Positions 53,080 to 61,619 of a stretch of DNA of 64,000 nucleotides are shown here, one piece after another. The notes beneath the pieces were generated by a model. The model was not told the DNA's origin, did not search any database, and worked only from the letters and a program-made list of their open reading frames with translations. A program made the translations under genes and the position numbers. The stretch comes from JACRLW01 sp046349595 (GTDB taxonomy: Bacteria; Planctomycetota; UBA1135; UBA2386): positions 1,116,001 to 1,180,000 of the forward strand of contig JAXMCA010000002.1 of the NCBI GenBank assembly GCA_046349595.1, in the 5' to 3' direction. Every line of letters begins with the position of its first letter. Position 1 is the stretch's first letter.

Positions 53080-55316
53080 GCGCGCACCTTGCACAGTTCG
53101 CGTGCGGCACGCACCACGTCGTCGGTCTGGATCAGCACGAGGTTGGCGGCTTCGGCGAGCGGCACGTAGCTGTCGACGCCGGCGATGCGCTTCATGCGCA
53201 CCTCGCGGCAGGTGTCGTCCTGTGCGAGTGCCGCCAGGATCGCGTTCGACACACCACCGCCGGTGGCGCGGCATTCGTCGACGACGAGCACGCGTCCCGT
53301 CGCGCGCGCGTGATGCGCGATCTCGGCGTGCGGCAGCGGTGCGAGCCAGCGCAGGTCGAGCACGCGCGCGCGGATGCCGCACTCGCGCAACCGGCGCTGC
53401 GCCTGCAGGCTCATCAGCAGGCCGTTCGCCCAGCTCACGATCAGGAGATCGTCGTCGCCCGCTTCAGCCCACAGGCGCGGTTCACCGAGCGGCGTCGCGA
53501 TCTGGGGCGACGGGTAGCTGCACTCCCAGAGGCCATCGCCCTTGTCGTGCAGGTCCTTGGTCATGTACAGCGCGATGGGCTCCAGGAAGATGCAGACCTT
53601 GCCGTGCTGCGCGGCGAGCGCGGTGCAGGTGCGCAACATGCCGACGGCGTCGTCACCACGCGCAGGTGATGCGATCACGAGGCCGGGGATGTCGAGCAAC
53701 GCGCCGATGCTGTTGTCGTTGTGGAAGTGTCCGCCGAAGCCCTTCTGGTAGGCGTAGCCGGCGATGCGCACGACCATCGGATTGGCGAATCGACCTTCGC
53801 TGAAGAACTGCAGGCTCGCCGCCTCGCCGCGGATCTGGTCGAGCGCGTTGTGCACGTAGGCGAGGTACTGGATCTCCGGGAACGGCAGGCAACCGAGCGT
53901 GCCGAAGGCCTGGGCGAGACCGAGGATGGTGGTCTCGTCGAGGATGGTGTTGAACACGCGACCGGCGCCGAAGGCGTCGAAGAGGCCGGTGGTCACGTGG
54001 TACACGCCACCCTTGCGCGCCACGTCCTCGCCGAACAGGAAGGACTCGGGGTGGGCCGCGAGGACGTCCTTCAGACCCTGCGCGAGGCGGAACGCGAGGT
54101 GACGCGGACGCGCATCGTCCTCGGGGAGTTTGCCGCCGAAGACCTCGAGACGCCGGTCGCGCGCCGCGATGCGCGGTTGCACGTCCTGCGCCCGGGGCAG
54201 GTCGAGCGGCGCGCGCACCGCGGCTGCCGTGGTGAGCTTCGGGCGGCTGGACGCCTCGCGTCCCGCCCTCTCGATGCGCGTCTTCTGGTCGTCGTGCAGC
54301 GCGCGCATCGCCTCGACGCCGATCGCGCCGGTTGCGAGCAGCAGATCCGCGAAGCTGAGGAGCGGGTCGAGGGCCTCGACGCGATCGAGTTCCTCCTCGC
54401 TGCGGTAGACGGTCTCCACGTCGGAGCCGGCGTGACCCATCAGGCGCACGGTCCGGAGGTGGAAGAACACCGGTTCGCGCGTGCGGCGGCAGTGGTCGAT
54501 CGCGGCGCGCGCGACGTCGAAGCTCTGCGCGAGGTCGCGGCCGTCGGCGCCGAAGTACTCGAGTCCGGGTTGAGCGCGGAAACGGCGTTCGATGTAGCCG
54601 TCCGGGGTCTTCGTGCTGATGCCGATGCCGTTGTCCTCGCACGCGAACAGGATCGGGCAGGGCTGTCGCTGCATCGCGGCGGAGCCCGCAGCGTTGAAGC
54701 CGGCGAGCGCGGTCGCGTGGTTGGCGGAGGCGTCGCCGAAGGAGCAGTAGACGATCGAGTCGTCGGGGATCGGCGACGGCAACCCGTGTCGCTTCAGGCG
54801 TGCGATCACGAAGGCCATGCCGAAGGCCTTCGGCAGGTGGCTGGCGATCGTGCTGGTCTGCGGCGGCACCCACAGCGAGCGCGAGCCGAACACCTTGTGG
54901 CGGCCACCGGAGATCGGATCCTCCGCCGAGGCGGCGAAGGACAGCATGGTGTCGAAGATCGACGTCTCGCCGTGGGCGCGTCGCGCGCGCGCCGCCATGA
55001 AAGCGCCGCTGCGGTAGTGGAGGAGCGCCGGATCGGTGGTGCGCAGGAGGTGGCCGAACACCACGTTCGCCTCGTGCCCGCTGCTGCCGATGGTGTAGTA
55101 GCTGCGGCCCTCGTCCTTCATGCGCCGCGCCTCGAGGTCCTGCAGGCGTGACTGCAAGGCGGACTCGAACAGGCGCACGGCGGTGCGGCGGCTGAGCGTC
55201 GAGCCCGGCACGATCGGCGCGTCGAGAGGACCGCTGCGCGCCGGATCGGCACCGGGGTGACGGGCGAGCAGGCTCTCGAGGCGCTCCTGGACCTTGTGCT
55301 CGCGGCGGATCGACAT
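53076..55316 (-). CDS. Fused E1 alpha-beta 2-oxoacid dehydrogenase (ThDP enzyme)
   Basis: The 746-residue product joins E1-alpha (about 1-390; YYTIGSSGHEANVVFGHLLR, the ThDP site CSFGDASANHATALAGFN with CEDNGIGIST near 190-235) to E1-beta (about 400-746; ESFLFGEDVARKGGVYHVT, RVFNTILDETTILGLAQAFG, FPEIQYLAYVHNALDQIR). It would decarboxylate branched-chain or pyruvate-like 2-oxoacids. No E2/E3 gene is nearby. A GCTACCAT -10-like box lies 24 nt upstream of the ATG. The gene is divergent from the CPA2 antiporter. Confidence 0.85.
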   Translation of the reverse strand: MSIRREHKVQERLESLLARHPGADPARSGPLDAPIVPGSTLSRRTAVRLFESALQSRLQDLEARRMKDEGRSYYTIGSSGHEANVVFGHLLRTTDPALLHYRSGAFMAARARRAHGETSIFDTMLSFAASAEDPISGGRHKVFGSRSLWVPPQTSTIASHLPKAFGMAFVIARLKRHGLPSPIPDDSIVYCSFGDASANHATALAGFNAAGSAAMQRQPCPILFACEDNGIGISTKTPDGYIERRFRAQPGLEYFGADGRDLAQSFDVARAAIDHCRRTREPVFFHLRTVRLMGHAGSDVETVYRSEEELDRVEALDPLLSFADLLLATGAIGVEAMRALHDDQKTRIERAGREASSRPKLTTAAAVRAPLDLPRAQDVQPRIAARDRRLEVFGGKLPEDDARPRHLAFRLAQGLKDVLAAHPESFLFGEDVARKGGVYHVTTGLFDAFGAGRVFNTILDETTILGLAQAFGTLGCLPFPEIQYLAYVHNALDQIRGEAASLQFFSEGRFANPMVVRIAGYAYQKGFGGHFHNDNSIGALLDIPGLVIASPARGDDAVGMLRTCTALAAQHGKVCIFLEPIALYMTKDLHDKGDGLWECSYPSPQIATPLGEPRLWAEAGDDDLLIVSWANGLLMSLQAQRRLRECGIRARVLDLRWLAPLPHAEIAHHARATGRVLVVDECRATGGGVSNAILAALAQDDTCREVRMKRIAGVDSYVPLAEAANLVLIQTDDVVRAARELCKVRA

Positions 55317-55420
55317 GGAAGGGCTGACGGCGGGCGGAGGATGGTAGCGCGGCGCCGTCCGGTCGCGACTTCGGCGATCCCGTCGCAGGCCGCCACCTCG
55401 GAAGTGCCGGTCGTGGCGTG

Positions 55421-55510
55421 GGCCGCAACCCTGACGGGTTGCTGCGTCGCCGCTGCGCGACGATTCTCCAGCCTCCGGACCCGTCGCGGCGTGCGCACGG
55501 CATGATGCCG
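55421..55510 (+). repeat. R2 repeat, copy 3
   Basis: The element begins with GGGCCGCAACCC-TGAC-GGGTTGC (hairpin 55425-55442), then GCGTCGCCGCTGCGCG and a variable middle. It ends in the hairpin CGGCA-TGA-TGCCG (55498-55510) with the conserved CATGATG. It lies upstream of the antiporter gene in the divergent gap. The CATGATG is out of frame with that gene. Confidence 0.65.
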
Positions 55511-55518
55511 CACCCCCC

Positions 55519-57483
55519 TTGCTCGCCTCCGGACCCCTCGCCGACACCCTCCTCGAACTCACCGCGCTGTTCGCGCTGTGCGTCGGCGTCGGCGTCCTGT
55601 TCCAGCGGCTGCGCATGCCGACCATCGTCGGCTTCCTCGCCGCGGGCGCCCTGGTCGGACCCAACGGCCTCGCGTTGGTCCGCACGCCGGAACTCGTCGA
55701 TCAGCTCGCCGAGATCGGCGTGGTGATGCTGCTGTTCACCGTCGGCACCGAGCTGTCGCTGACGCGGCTCGCGCATCTCAAGAAGGCGATCCTGCTCGGC
55801 GGCGGGCTGCAGATCGGGATGACGATCGCGCTCGGTGCGCTCGGCGCGCTGCTCGGCGGGATGTCGGTGCCGCGCGCGATCTTCCTCGGCTTCCTGCTGT
55901 CGATGTCGTCGACCGCCGCGATCACCAAGTTGCTCGGCGAACGCGGCGAACTCGCGGCGCCGGCGTCGCGCCTGTCGATCGCGGTGTGCATTGCGCAGGA
56001 CCTCGCCGTGGTGCCGATGCTGCTGTTGCTGCCGGTGCTCGGCGGCAGTTCGACGAGTGTGCTGGGCGCCGTCGGCGACACGCTCACCGCGCTCGGACTG
56101 CTCGGCGCCCTGACCGCCGCGGCCTGGTTCCTCCTGCCGCGTCTGCTGGACCTGGTCGCGCGCACCCGCAGCCGCGAGCTGTTCCTGCTGACCGTGATCG
56201 CGCAGTGCCTGCTGCTCGCCGTCGCGACCAGCGCGCTGGGACTGTCGCTCGCGCTCGGTGCGTTCATCTCCGGCGTGCTGATCGGCGCCTCCGATCACCA
56301 CCATCAGGCCGTCGCAGAGGTCGAACCGTTCCGCGATGCCCTCGCGAGCCTGTTCTTCGTGTCGATCGGCATGCTGTTCGACGCGCGGACCATCCTCGAG
56401 TCGCCGGTGTTCATCGCCATCGCGCTGGGCGCCGTCATCCTCGGCAAGGCCGCGATCGCTTTCCTCGCGATCCGCATGCTCGGCATGCCGCGGTGGACGT
56501 CCGCGCGCGCCGCGCTGATGCTCGCGCAGGTCGGCGAGTTCTCCTTCGTGCTGGCGCAGCTCGGCGAGCAGACCCTGCTCACCGAGTCGAGCCGACGGGT
56601 GTTCATGGTGGTCGCGGTCGCATCGATCGCGCTCACTCCTGCGATGTTCGCGGTCGGTCGTCTGCGGGGGAGGCAGCGCGCCGCCGAGAAGAAGCCGCCG
56701 GCGGACCAGCTCGACCACGTGGTCGTGATCGGCTTCGGGCCCGCCGGCCAGGGACTGGTGCGATCGCTGACCGCCGCGCGCATCCCGGTGCGCGTGATCG
56801 AGATGAACCCGGAGACCGTCGCGCGTGCGAAGAAGGAGGGCCTCGAGATCGTGCGCGGCGACGCCACGCGACTCAGCGTGCTGGAAGCCGTCCACGTGCG
56901 TCAGGCACGCTTGCTCGTGATCGCGACCAACGATCCCCAGTCGACGCGACGGATCGTGCAGATCGTGCGGAGCTTCGCGCCGAACATCCACGTGCTGGTG
57001 CGCACCAACTACCTCGGCGACGTCGCCGAGCTCGAGTCACTCGGCGCCGACGAGATCGTGCCGCAGGAACTGGAAACCGGTGTGGAGCTCACCGCGCGCG
57101 CCCTGCGCCACTTCCTCGTCCCCGACGACGAGATCGGCAAGGCCGTGCAGGCGATCCGCAGCTCGGCCTACGGCATTCGCAAGGTCGGACCGCAGACCCG
57201 CGGCACCACCGCGCGCCTGTCGCAGTACGTGCCCGGTCTCGCGGTGATCACCTTCCGGGTCGAGGCCGGCTCGCGCATCTCAGGACGCACGCTCGGCGAG
57301 AGTCACGTGCGACGCGACACCGGACTGAGCGTGGTCGCACTGCATCGCGACGGCAAGACCATCATCGGCATCGGACCGGAGACCACGGTGCAGGCCGGAG
57401 ACGTCGTGGTCGGCATCGGTGACGAGAGCGCTCGCGTCGCCGCGGCGCCCTTGTTCCGCGGACCGCTCGACGGTCACGCCTGA
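55519..57483 (+). CDS. CPA2 cation:proton antiporter with TrkA-N and TrkA-C domains (KefB/RosB type)
   Basis: The 654-residue product has about 12 membrane helices with the CPA2 core (LLFTVGTELSLTRL, FLLSMSSTAAITKLLGERGE, CIAQDLAVVPMLLLLPVLGG). An NAD-binding RCK/TrkA-N domain follows (VVVIGFGPAGQGLVRSLTAA) and a TrkA-C domain ends the protein (about 560-645). It probably exchanges K+ or Na+ for H+. The start TTG 55519 gives the usual N-terminus. R2 copy 3 ends 9 nt upstream. Confidence 0.88.
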   Translation: MLASGPLADTLLELTALFALCVGVGVLFQRLRMPTIVGFLAAGALVGPNGLALVRTPELVDQLAEIGVVMLLFTVGTELSLTRLAHLKKAILLGGGLQIGMTIALGALGALLGGMSVPRAIFLGFLLSMSSTAAITKLLGERGELAAPASRLSIAVCIAQDLAVVPMLLLLPVLGGSSTSVLGAVGDTLTALGLLGALTAAAWFLLPRLLDLVARTRSRELFLLTVIAQCLLLAVATSALGLSLALGAFISGVLIGASDHHHQAVAEVEPFRDALASLFFVSIGMLFDARTILESPVFIAIALGAVILGKAAIAFLAIRMLGMPRWTSARAALMLAQVGEFSFVLAQLGEQTLLTESSRRVFMVVAVASIALTPAMFAVGRLRGRQRAAEKKPPADQLDHVVVIGFGPAGQGLVRSLTAARIPVRVIEMNPETVARAKKEGLEIVRGDATRLSVLEAVHVRQARLLVIATNDPQSTRRIVQIVRSFAPNIHVLVRTNYLGDVAELESLGADEIVPQELETGVELTARALRHFLVPDDEIGKAVQAIRSSAYGIRKVGPQTRGTTARLSQYVPGLAVITFRVEAGSRISGRTLGESHVRRDTGLSVVALHRDGKTIIGIGPETTVQAGDVVVGIGDESARVAAAPLFRGPLDGHA

Positions 57484-57491
57484 TCCGAGGC

Positions 57492-58457
57492 TCACGCCAT
57501 CGGGCGAGCCGAACCGATCCCGAGCTCGCGCGCGGCCAGCGCGAGCAGCTCACCGCGCGACAGCGCCGGCGAGCGCACCTCGTAGGGCACCGGGTTGGCA
57601 TGTGGCAACGCCATCGACACACGCAACTGCGCGTTCGGCCAGCAGTGCTCGATGTGCAGCTCGCTGCTCCTGGTGCGCAGGTGGAGCGCGCAGGGTTCGC
57701 TGGCGGGTGCGTCCGGCTTCGGGCGTGCGACGATCTCGACCTTGGTGCCGAGACGGCTCTCGATCCAATGCGCCAGCACCAGCGACGCCGCCCGCGTGCC
57801 CATCGTGTCGCCGTGCTCGATCACCACCTCGATGCCGTCGCCGCTCCGCAGGCTGTGGTGCTCGAAGGCCTCGGCGAGGGCGCGGCGCCAGGCACGCAGA
57901 CGGGTCCAGGTCAGGTCCAGCGCGCCGAGGCGGAACGACTCCATCCGACGGCGGTCGGCGTCCGGGTCGGCGAAGAGACTCGAGTCGTAGACGACCTGAT
58001 CGGCGAGGGAGCCGAGCGCATAGAGCAGTCCCGCGTCGGCGGGGACGGCGCCTGCCCAGAAGAACTGCGTGGGCAGATCGTCGAGCAGCAGCGGACGCAC
58101 CAGGCTCGGGATGCGCCGCCGTTCGCTGCGGCCGGCGCGCATCGTGACGCACTCGAGCAGCACGCGGCGCGAGTGCGGACCCTTCTCGGTGTGCACGCCG
58201 AAGCTGGTCTCCAGAGGTGCTTCGCGATCGGTGAGGAACACCAGGAAGGCGATGCACGGACTCTGGTGGAACAGAGTGCGGAGTGCACTACGCAGCAGGG
58301 CCTCGTCCGCCACCGGAGCGACCGCGATCACGTTCATCGTCGTGGTGCGCGCGAGCGGACGCTGGTCGCCGTCCATCGGCTGTTGCCAGGAGCGGCGGAC
58401 ATGACGCTCGAGGTCGCTCGGCTCGACGGCGAATTCGGTCTCGATGGCGTCCAGCAT
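57492..58457 (-). CDS. opcA: OpcA-like glucose-6-phosphate dehydrogenase assembly protein
   Basis: The 321-residue product fits the OpcA family, with RARTTTMNVIAVAP-like and LVRPLLLDDLPTQFFWAGAVP segments and PALSRGELLALAARELG at the end. OpcA allosterically activates Zwf in Cyanobacteria and Actinobacteria. zwf lies 550 bp away on the same strand with the Usp gene between. A GCTATGTT -10-like box lies 20 nt upstream of the ATG. It converges on the antiporter gene. Confidence 0.82.
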   Translation of the reverse strand: MLDAIETEFAVEPSDLERHVRRSWQQPMDGDQRPLARTTTMNVIAVAPVADEALLRSALRTLFHQSPCIAFLVFLTDREAPLETSFGVHTEKGPHSRRVLLECVTMRAGRSERRRIPSLVRPLLLDDLPTQFFWAGAVPADAGLLYALGSLADQVVYDSSLFADPDADRRRMESFRLGALDLTWTRLRAWRRALAEAFEHHSLRSGDGIEVVIEHGDTMGTRAASLVLAHWIESRLGTKVEIVARPKPDAPASEPCALHLRTRSSELHIEHCWPNAQLRVSMALPHANPVPYEVRSPALSRGELLALAARELGIGSARPMA

Positions 58458-58561
58458 GGTGGTGGTGGAAGCCGCGCAACATAGCAGCGGGAGGCGCGAC
58501 GTTCTCCTCCGCCGATTCCGCGCTAAGCTCGCCCGCTTCACGTCACCGGAAAGAACGCGTC

Positions 58562-59008
58562 ATGGCCGCGAGCAAGAAGACCGTCCTCGTCACCACCGAC
58601 CTCTCGGAGGAATCGTTCCGCGCCTTCCCGGCGGCGAACGAACTCGCGCGGTCGCTCGGCGGACGCATCGTGCTGCTCTACGTCCTGCCGACCCTCGACC
58701 ACCATCCGACCGGCGCACCCTTCGTGTCGCCGGTCCCGCTGCCCACCGATGCCGAGCTGAAGGCGCAGGCCCTGCGCGACATGGAGGGCCTGCGCTCGCG
58801 CTTCACGGTCGACGATCTGCGATTCGAGGTCCGCTCGGGAGAGTCGGTCGACGAGACCGTGTGCCAGGTCGCGGCTGCGGACAAGGCCGACTACATCGTC
58901 GTGGCGACGCACGGACGCTCGGGGCTCAGCCGCATGGTGATGGGAAGCATCGCCGAGTCCATCCTGCGTCGCGCGCACGTGCCGGTGCTGGTCGTGCCGC
59001 TGCGCTGA
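58562..59008 (+). CDS. Universal stress protein (UspA family)
   Basis: The 148-residue single-domain protein starts with VLVTTDLSEESFRAF. It carries the nucleotide-binding motif THGRSGLSRMVMGSIAE (G-2x-G-9x-G-S) and ends VPVLVVPLR. It would bind ATP. It is divergent from opcA, with its own GCTAAGCT -10-like box 32 nt upstream, and its TGA abuts the opposing zwf stop in TGATCA. A role in starvation or redox stress is plausible. Confidence 0.9.
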   Translation: MAASKKTVLVTTDLSEESFRAFPAANELARSLGGRIVLLYVLPTLDHHPTGAPFVSPVPLPTDAELKAQALRDMEGLRSRFTVDDLRFEVRSGESVDETVCQVAAADKADYIVVATHGRSGLSRMVMGSIAESILRRAHVPVLVVPLR

Positions 59009-60523
59009 TCAGGGGCGACGCCAGACGCGGCCGTCGCCGAGCAGGCTCTCGGCCGGTTCCGGTCCCCAGGTCCCGGCCTCGTAGGGATAGGGCTCGGAGT
59101 CGACCGCCTGCCATCCGGCGACGATCGAATCGACGATGCGCCACGCCTCCTCGACCTCGTCGCGACGCGCGAAGAGGGTGGTGTCGCCGAGCATGGCATC
59201 GAGCAGCAGGCGCTCGTAGGCGTCGGCGGTGTGCGAGCCGAAGGCTGAGCCGTAGCTGAAGTCCATCCGCACGCCGCGGATCTTGAAGTCCGGTCCGGGG
59301 ACTTTGGCGCCGAAGCGCAGGCTGATGCCCTCGTCGGGCTGGATGCGGATCAGCAGCACGTTCTCGTGGAGGTGCTTGCGGTGCACGTTGCCGTACAGCA
59401 GGTGCGGCGGTCGCTTGAAGTGGATCGCGATCTCGGTCACGCGGCGCGCGAGGCGTTTGCCCGCGCGCAGGAAGAACGGCGTGCCGGCCCAGCGCCAGTT
59501 GTCGATGTGCAGGCGCACGGCGGCGTAGGTCTCGGTGCGCGACTCCTTGGCGACGTCCTTCTCCTCGCGGTAGCCGACCACGTCGCGACCCTGGACGAAG
59601 CCACCGGTGTACTGGCCGCGCACCGTGCGCTGCTCGACGGCCTCCGGCGAGAGCGAGCGGATCGCGCGCAGCACCTTGACCTTCTCGTCGCGGATCGCGT
59701 TGGCGTCGCTCGACGCCGGCGGCTCCATCGCGACCAGGGTCATCACCTGGAGCAGGTGGTTCTGGATCATGTCGCGGATGATCCCCGACTCCTCGAAGTA
59801 GCCGCCGCGACCCTCGATGCCGATCGACTCCGCGACGGTGATCTGCACGTGGTCGATGAACTTCTCGTTCCACAGCGGCTCGAAGATTCCGTTCGCGAAG
59901 CGCAGCGCGACGATGTTCTGCACCGTCTCCTTGCCGAGGTAGTGGTCGATGCGGAACACCTGGTGCTCGCGGAAGCCGCGCGCGACCTGCTGGTTCAGCG
60001 CGCGCGCCGAGTCCAGGTCGCGTCCGAAGGGCTTCTCGACGATCACCCTCGCGTAGGTGTTCTCGCGTTCCGCCGACAGGCCGGACGACTCGAGGTTGCT
60101 CAGGATGTCGGCGTAGGCGCTCGGCGGAGTGGCGAGGTAGAAGATGCGATTGCCGGCGGTGCCGCGTTCGGCGTCGATCTGCTCGAGACGCGCCTTGAGC
60201 GCCGCGTACGACTCGAGGTCGTCGAAGGTGCCCTGCAGGTACTCGATGTGACGCGCCTGCTGGGCGAAGGCCGCCGAGGCCTGATCGCCGCCGTGCTCCG
60301 CGACCGCGGCCGCGAGTCCGCGGCGAAAGTCCTCGTTGCCGAGGGGGCGGCGTGCGAATCCGACGACCGAGAAGCCCGGCGGCAGCAGGCCGTCGTGCGC
60401 GAGGCGCATCAGGGACGGGACGAGCTTGCGATGGGTCAGGTCGCCGGTGGCGCCGAAGATCACCAGGGCGCAGGGGCGGGCACGGCGCGTCGACGTGAGT
60501 TCGTCGGCGAATGGGTTGGTCAT
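59009..60523 (-). CDS. zwf: Glucose-6-phosphate 1-dehydrogenase
   Basis: The 504-residue enzyme has the NADP-binding N-terminus LVIFGATGDLTHRKLVPSL, the active-site motif RIDHYLGKE near 190 with ARVIVEKPFGRDL, and the conserved RADW-like segment RWAGTPFFLRAGKRL. It makes 6-phosphogluconolactone and NADPH in the oxidative pentose-phosphate pathway. A GCTATCCT -10-like box ends 11 nt before the ATG. With opcA it forms a regulated pair. Confidence 0.96.
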   Translation of the reverse strand: MTNPFADELTSTRRARPCALVIFGATGDLTHRKLVPSLMRLAHDGLLPPGFSVVGFARRPLGNEDFRRGLAAAVAEHGGDQASAAFAQQARHIEYLQGTFDDLESYAALKARLEQIDAERGTAGNRIFYLATPPSAYADILSNLESSGLSAERENTYARVIVEKPFGRDLDSARALNQQVARGFREHQVFRIDHYLGKETVQNIVALRFANGIFEPLWNEKFIDHVQITVAESIGIEGRGGYFEESGIIRDMIQNHLLQVMTLVAMEPPASSDANAIRDEKVKVLRAIRSLSPEAVEQRTVRGQYTGGFVQGRDVVGYREEKDVAKESRTETYAAVRLHIDNWRWAGTPFFLRAGKRLARRVTEIAIHFKRPPHLLYGNVHRKHLHENVLLIRIQPDEGISLRFGAKVPGPDFKIRGVRMDFSYGSAFGSHTADAYERLLLDAMLGDTTLFARRDEVEEAWRIVDSIVAGWQAVDSEPYPYEAGTWGPEPAESLLGDGRVWRRP

Positions 60524-60534
60524 CGAGGGCGGAC

Positions 60535-60540
60535 AGGATA
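60535..60540 (-). promoter_or_regulatory. -10-like box TATCCT, zwf (near-leaderless)
   Basis: The minus strand reads CGCGCTATCCTGTCCGCC, with 11 nt to the ATG. The divergent TMEM175-like gene has TAGCAT at 60579-60584, also 11 nt before its ATG. Both genes lack a clear ribosome-binding site. Confidence 0.5.
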
Positions 60541-60578
60541 GCGCGGTGCGCGACGAATCTCCGGCCCATGCACCGAGG

Positions 60579-60584
60579 TAGCAT
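60579..60584 (+). promoter_or_regulatory. -10-like box TAGCAT, TMEM175-like gene (near-leaderless)
   Basis: CCGAGGTAGCATCCGCG lies with 11 nt between the box and the ATG at 60596. It is divergent from the zwf box about 40 bp away, so both promoters share the gap. Confidence 0.4.
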
Positions 60585-60595
60585 CCGCGCCTGGC

Positions 60596-61324
60596 ATGGG
60601 ATCGACTCTCGAACGCGGTCCGGAGCGCGACTTCCGGTGGCGCGGCCGCGATGTCACGCGGCTGGAGGCGGTGGCCGACGGCGTGTTCGCTCTCGCCCTC
60701 ACGTTGGTCATGCTGTCCGACGGCATGCCGCACCGCTTCAGCGAGCTGCGTGCGGTCTTCGTGCAGGTCGTGCCGCTGCTGATCAGCTTCGTGATCATCG
60801 CGATGATCTGGCACGCGCATTACCTGTTCTTCCGGCGCTACGGGCTCCGCGACGGCGTCTGCGCGTTGCTGAACGCCGCGCTGATGTTCCTCGTGCTGCT
60901 GTTCGCCTACCCGCTCAAGCTCCTGTTCGGGTTGATCTGCTCGGTCGTGTTCGGGTTCGGCTCGCCGATCCCCGTCGAACAGATCGACGACGTGCCGTTC
61001 CCGATCCTCACGGTCTACAGCCTGGGCCTGGCCTCGATCTACACGGTGATCGCTCTGCTCTACCGCCACGCGTACCGTCAGAGCGACGCGCTCGAACTCG
61101 ACCGGCTCGAGCGCTTCGTGACCCGTCAGTACGAGGTCGGTTCGTGGATCATGGTCGGTTTCGGCCTCGTCTCGGCGATGCTCACGCTGGTGCTCCCGCC
61201 GCCCGGACAGGCAATCGCCGGCTGGATGTACTTCGGCATCGGGCCGGTTCTCGGCGTCTACTCGGCGCGCTGTGGTCGTGAGCGCCACGCACTCCGCGAG
61301 GCGCGCGACGCCGTGAGCAACTGA
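60596..61324 (+). CDS. TMEM175-family potassium channel-like protein (DUF1211)
   Basis: The 242-residue product has the DUF1211 signature TRLEAVADGVFALALTLVML, matching the RxxxFSDG(V/I)FAIA(I/L)T motif of TM1 that lines the pore. About six hydrophobic helices follow. Bacterial TMEM175 members are K+-selective, proton-sensitive leak channels. Here FSDG is AVADG, so the pore may differ. It is divergent from zwf. Confidence 0.8.
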   Translation: MGSTLERGPERDFRWRGRDVTRLEAVADGVFALALTLVMLSDGMPHRFSELRAVFVQVVPLLISFVIIAMIWHAHYLFFRRYGLRDGVCALLNAALMFLVLLFAYPLKLLFGLICSVVFGFGSPIPVEQIDDVPFPILTVYSLGLASIYTVIALLYRHAYRQSDALELDRLERFVTRQYEVGSWIMVGFGLVSAMLTLVLPPPGQAIAGWMYFGIGPVLGVYSARCGRERHALREARDAVSN

Positions 61325-61337
61325 CCTTCCGCGGAAC

Positions 61338-61619
61338 TCACCACAGTCCGAACAGGAAGCCCGCCGACACCGCGGCCAGGAGCGGCAGCAACAGCGCCGC
61401 GATGTTGGTCGAGAGCTTGCCGTCGCCGACGCGGGTCTGCACCAGGAACCACAATGCTGCGGACAGCACGGCGACGCCGTACCAGGGATGACCCTTCGGC
61501 CAGTTCCCGCGGGAGAGCGCGAGACCGTAGGTGGTGGTGAGCAGGAGCATCGCCATCGCCGCGGCGATGTAGGCGGCGATGCGCCGGGCACGGTCGATGC
61601 GGGGGCGGGGTGCGGTCAC
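61338..61619 (-). CDS. Small membrane protein (three helices), hypothetical
   Basis: The 93-residue product has three hydrophobic segments (AYIAAAMAMLLLTTTYGLAL, WYGVAVLSAALWFLV, IAALLLPLLAAVSAGFLFGL). GTG 61619 overlaps the nadA stop as GTGA; GTG 61625 is possible too. It is probably co-transcribed with nadA. It converges on the TMEM175-like gene. No family is recognised. Confidence 0.6.
   Translation of the reverse strand: MTAPRPRIDRARRIAAYIAAAMAMLLLTTTYGLALSRGNWPKGHPWYGVAVLSAALWFLVQTRVGDGKLSTNIAALLLPLLAAVSAGFLFGLW

Noticed and set aside
53653..56991. Long minus-strand frame (about 1100 codons) running from the E1 gene into the antiporter region
   Set aside because: It crosses two well-supported genes in the wrong frame and is full of Arg/Gln/His repeats typical of GC shadows.
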